Assembly: GCF_005239225.2 (NCBI RefSeq)
Contig: NC_133294.1
Span: 2,108,001-2,172,000 of the forward strand
DNA from: Populus alba
Lineage: Eukaryota; Streptophyta; Magnoliopsida; Malpighiales; Salicaceae
Reading direction: 5' to 3'
Length of the DNA: 64,000 nucleotides
Below are positions 57,481-64,000 of this stretch, one piece after another. Position 1 is the first letter of the stretch, and the number at the start of each line of letters is the position of its first letter. The notes under the pieces are model-generated. The model ran no database searches, had not been told where the DNA came from, and was given only the letters and a program-made list of their open reading frames with translations. The position numbers and the translations under genes were made by a program.

Positions 57481-59404
57481 GCTTCTTTTTCAAGATGATA
57501 TGGTTTGAATTGAAGACTCTTCTTCATTGATCTTTTTATTTCTTTGAGATTTCCCTAATGTTAGGGTTTATCTCATCTAATGTTAGGGTTTATCTCATCT
57601 TCTTCCCGTTCCAGGGTCAAAACTATGATTCTTACTCGTTGTTCATCAACTCAAAGATTCTTTCCTTGTCCCTAATCTTGCTGGACTACAATGAGGATTT
57701 TTTTTTTCCGTAACAAGTCAACAAAAATATTTGATGCAATGCTTTAAGGTTGGATGTCATGCATGCATCCTTACCTGGTTTGGAAACATAGGTCCCATCA
57801 CTTCCTTCAATTTTCTAAGACTCTCTTGATACGATCTTGTTCACGTGCTCGAAATGGCATGTTGGATCCATTTCCCATTATGTCTCTTCTATCCATCACA
57901 TCTTAGGGAAGAAAATCCCCAACCTTGTCATTAGGTGACCCTTTTCCAAAAATGCATGATTTGTCATTGCTTCTTATCATGCTCTTATCAATGCTTTAAT
58001 TTGTCTTTCTCAAGTTAAGGGTTTTTTGGTTTTCATTCCAACACGCAGCAAAATCTTTCTCAAATAAAAAAATCTTTAAAAAGACTTGAATTTGTTCATG
58101 ACAACTAAAACTTTCAATACACGCATCAAAAACTATTTTAAGCAATTCCCATTGAGGTTTTTATCGGTTTCTGGAATGCGATTGGTTTTTAAACCAGGGC
58201 TTTTATCCAAGGTGACCTTCTGTTTAATCTTTAAGTATCTATATCTATGTGAAAAGGCTGTGTAAAAAAGGAAAATATCTCATATTAGCCCCCCCTATTT
58301 TTTTTTTGCATGGACAAAAGCGGATTATCACTCATTTGTTAAATCCTGTGAGTTATAAGACCACCGTTTATTAACCCAATTTATGTGTGCTTGATTAGAA
58401 AGGACTTCCGAAGGCTTGTAATTTAGGCTACGTCTATGGGCTATGAAAGAAAAGGATGCTTTAAGGCTCAATAGTGTTTGAGGGTTTAAAGACTTAAGAC
58501 CACTCTTCTTCTATTTTTTTTTTTAATGAAACTGCCTGGTAGGTTGCGTTTGGAGAAGCGTGCTTAAGGATCCTAATCTTAGTCTTAAAGCATTATCAAA
58601 CCATCATCTGCTTTCTTTATTCCTCTTTTTTCCCCTTTTTTCTTCTTTTCATGGGATTGCCCCCAATTGTGGGGTTCTAACTTTCAAAGATCCAAGTCCT
58701 CTTCTCTTTCTCTCTGTTTTTTTTTTTTCTTGTAATTTGCTTTAATTCCTTCTCCCTTTTCTTCTTATCCTCTTCTCAATTGTTAGGGCTTCCATTCTTT
58801 ACCCCTTTCTTTTTCCTACCATTATCTTCATCTTTTCTAACAAAAGATCTCTCATTGCCCCTAGTGTGGGGTGTGGTCTTAGTCGGGTTTTCATAAAGAA
58901 GAAACTCAATCTGGCTCAAATGGGGACTACAAAGGATAAAATTTTTAAAAAGTGAAGGGATGGCAAAGATGGCCTTTCCTCATTTCAAGACGCACATTAT
59001 TACGATTGATAAACCTTGTTCTTATCTTGGAAGGAACATGGGAGTGATTACGAAGATAATTACCTAACCATTTATCCATACAATTTAAAATGCTATCAGA
59101 GACAAGGTTTCATAATAGGGTTAGCTTTGGGGTTTGTTTGGTTCGGTCATCTCTTTACTGGGAAGAGCTTAAATTTCATCTTTGAGCATTTTATGATATA
59201 TTCCTTGTAATCATGCACAAAACCAGTTCTTTCAAGATTTTTTTTCCTAACCACAACCAGTCTCGTACCTGTGAATCACTGACAAGACCAATACATCCGG
59301 GTTTTCTAGTAGCCCTCAATTAAATTCTAGGTGGCGACTCCCAACGATTCAAGCCAATGAAACGAAAAAATCGCCAGCCGATGCCGTGCGGTTGACGTGC
59401 GACA
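57481..59404. repeat. LTR family 2 copy, inverted relative to 6498-8130
   Basis: The right end, about 59240-59404, is the reverse complement of 6498-6664: GACTGGTTGTGGTTAGG, GGGAGTCGCCACCTAG and the terminus TGTCGCACGTCAA on the minus strand. Leftward the two copies diverge beyond confident alignment, although C/T-rich low-complexity blocks occur in both. Left terminus and TSD are not fixed. Confidence 0.6.
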
Positions 59405-60820
59405 TAGGCTATAGGGTCAAAGACACTTCAACCTACTTGTATATCCTTGTTCGTAGTGTTAGAAATACTGTAAACTTGATTTATATACCTACTAGTAGAT
59501 TCAACATCCAACCATAAATTCAGATTGAGTTTTGGATGGGTTGAAGAATCGTCTTTGTATCTCTTATGCAATCAACTATTATATGTTTCTTAAAAAAAAA
59601 ATTGAAAAAAAACTAGTCATAAAATAAATAAAAAATAATAACTAAAAAAGTATTTAAATTGTGAAATGTTTTTATGATACTATGCATATATTATAAAATC
59701 AAACTTAATTTCATCAGATGACAAATAAATATAATTTTTTTTTAAATCTCAAACAAACCATAACAAGTACAAAATCATATCTTTATACCATAAATTTCTC
59801 AAGGAAAAAGCTATAAAACAAGTAAATATACAAACAAACTACATATCCTACACAAAAAATATAAAAAATTAACATAAAAAAATGAGTTACAATAAAATAA
59901 AAAATGAATAGATTTACTTATTTGATGTGACGAGTCTTCAAAAGAGTAGGGATACAAACATAATAATAATAAAAACATTTTTTATTGGTTATTTACCTTG
60001 ATTATTACTTAACATACCAATGATAATTTAATTTTCATGAGCATATATTAACATCACCTGTATTGTCATGGTAGCCTCGCCTGCTTATTAAAGTGACCAT
60101 TATCAATAAACAATCATTATTAATCAATAATTAGGTTGAGCTTATTTTATGCTTGCAACCTAAAAATATTATGGGAACAACCGTAAATCAAATTCAAAGT
60201 CAAAATTTCATGTTTTCTTCTCGGATATAACAATAAACAAGGAGTAAATACTCCAAATAGAAAAGTTATGCCACAAAAAGGCACATTTATGGTTTTCATA
60301 GCAATAAATGATAAAGACTTAAAGGAGTAAATACTCCAAATAGGAAGATGAATCAATAATTCAAGATTTGATGAATCATTGAAATAAAATAGAAGGCAGA
60401 CAATAAAAAAAAAATTAAAAAACACACTGTTTTAAAGTGATTGAATAGACGATATAAAGTCACATGCCAAAAAAGAAAAGTTAATATTTAAAGTATGATA
60501 TAATTAACTTGCTCTAATACAATGTAGAAATTTAGAATATAAAAAATATTATAATTCCATAATTTAAGTTTATATATTTAATTCAACTCATGTAAAAATT
60601 ATATTGTCATACAACAAAACATATAATGAAATAGAATAGAACAAATTATACAAGATGTTCCATCATCTTCTTTAAGATGATTGAAATAATTTTGTGATTT
60701 TCTTGAAATGTTCAATCCCTTGATTTCTTCCTTTTATTAATTACGAAATAATCAAGAATATTTACTTGATTATTTCCTTGACAATAACAAACCCCATTCT
60801 TTCGCTATATGATGAGGAAA
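59405..60820. other. AT-rich intergenic DNA and CRK 3' flank
   Basis: No gene recognised. A phrase of about 18 bp, GGAGTAAATACTCCAAATAG, occurs twice at 60241 and 60323. It is internally palindromic (GGAGTA/TACTCC). The right end flanks the stop of the next CRK. Confidence 0.5.
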
Positions 60821-63520
<2,700 letters not shown>

Positions 63521-64000
63521 TTCATCAAAGGAAATATTAACTTCGCACTCAAGGTTAGATGGTTATGGCAATGAGGCTATTGGCCACTCATGCCAATTTG
63601 TTAACGAATTTAAGACAAAAAAAGGGGTAGCAATTTCGATGGAGCCATCTATTGCTTTTAGACTTTACTCGTGGTCCCAATTTCTGACTGCTTAATTGCC
63701 TTTAGACTGTTTAAAATCCTTCAAAGATTCCGTGGAAGACTCATTGGCTGTGACAAAAAAAAAAAAGTCAATAGACTCAGTCACATACAGCTGTTCTGGT
63801 TTTTTTTTTTTTTTTCCTTGTCCCATACTAACTTTTAGAATTATTTGTCGACTTCAAAATTGGACCTACCGGATGTCCCACACAAGCGTTGCTGTGTTAG
63901 AATTTCCTAGACCCTAAGTTAATTTTAATAGTAAAATTATAAAATCATGAATTAAATCTTAATTTTAACAACTTTGATAGAGAGCACCTCGAAGAAGAAG
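63521..64000. other. 5' flank of the 659-aa CRK
   Basis: This is the presumed promoter and leader of the minus-strand CRK. I see no convincing TATA box; a run of 12 A and a run of 17 T lie at about 63757 and 63800. The short plus-strand frames are not supported as genes. Confidence 0.45.

Overview
The window looks like nuclear DNA of a woody eudicot, probably Salicaceae (Populus-like). This is inferred from overall AT richness, spliced plant genes, and the mix of plant transposon families; it was not checked against a database. There are no bacterial-style operons, CRISPR arrays or rRNA/tRNA genes that I can support.

The genes form a cluster of the DUF26 family (Gnk2/stress-antifungal domain, C-x8-C-x2-C). 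Two cysteine-rich receptor-like kinase genes (CRKs) assemble as complete seven-exon genes on the minus strand: one at 21277-28267 (674 aa) and one at 60821-63520 (659 aa). A plus-strand gene at 44426-45169 encodes two DUF26 domains without a kinase. The rest are decayed relatives: a DUF26 scrap at 11340-11590; two near-identical kinase-less genes with a hydrophobic C-terminal tail (12266-16036 and 38445-39304), both broken; and a CRK pseudogene at 48566-54029 with several separate lesions. Exon lengths show that at least two CRK sublineages sit side by side.

Most other sequence is transposable elements, several with termini resolvable to the base. A LINE with a 13-bp target-site duplication (TSD) interrupts one DUF26 gene, and a tRNA-derived Au-like SINE with a 12-bp TSD lies just after it; the paralogue at 37.7-39.4 kb still has both empty sites. 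A copia element with a 5-bp TSD sits in the first intron of the intact 674-aa CRK. A 2063-bp solo LTR with a 5-bp TSD sits in an intron of the CRK pseudogene. Others are a decayed Ty3/gypsy element (3.3-6.5 kb), an internally deleted gypsy element (33.1-34.6 kb), a CACTA transposase fragment (46.0-47.0 kb), an LTR-like insert flanked by a 67-bp direct repeat just upstream of the 44.4-kb gene, and two further LTR families in several copies.

Layout: 1-9 kb LTR elements; 9-16.3 kb duplicon A with DUF26 pseudogenes, LINE and SINE; 16.3-21 kb AT-rich repeats and LTRs; 21.3-28.3 kb intact CRK with copia in intron 1; 28.5-30.5 kb tandem duplication of its upstream region; 30.7-39.4 kb duplicon B, split by gypsy and MITE-like inserts; 40.1 kb orphan SCP2 exon; 42.5-54 kb kinase-less DUF26 gene, CACTA fragment and CRK pseudogene; 54-60.8 kb A-rich and LTR repeats; 60.8-63.5 kb intact CRK. 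I see no wholly new system. The main interest is a readable record of tandem duplication, kinase loss and transposon insertion in an immune-receptor-like cluster.
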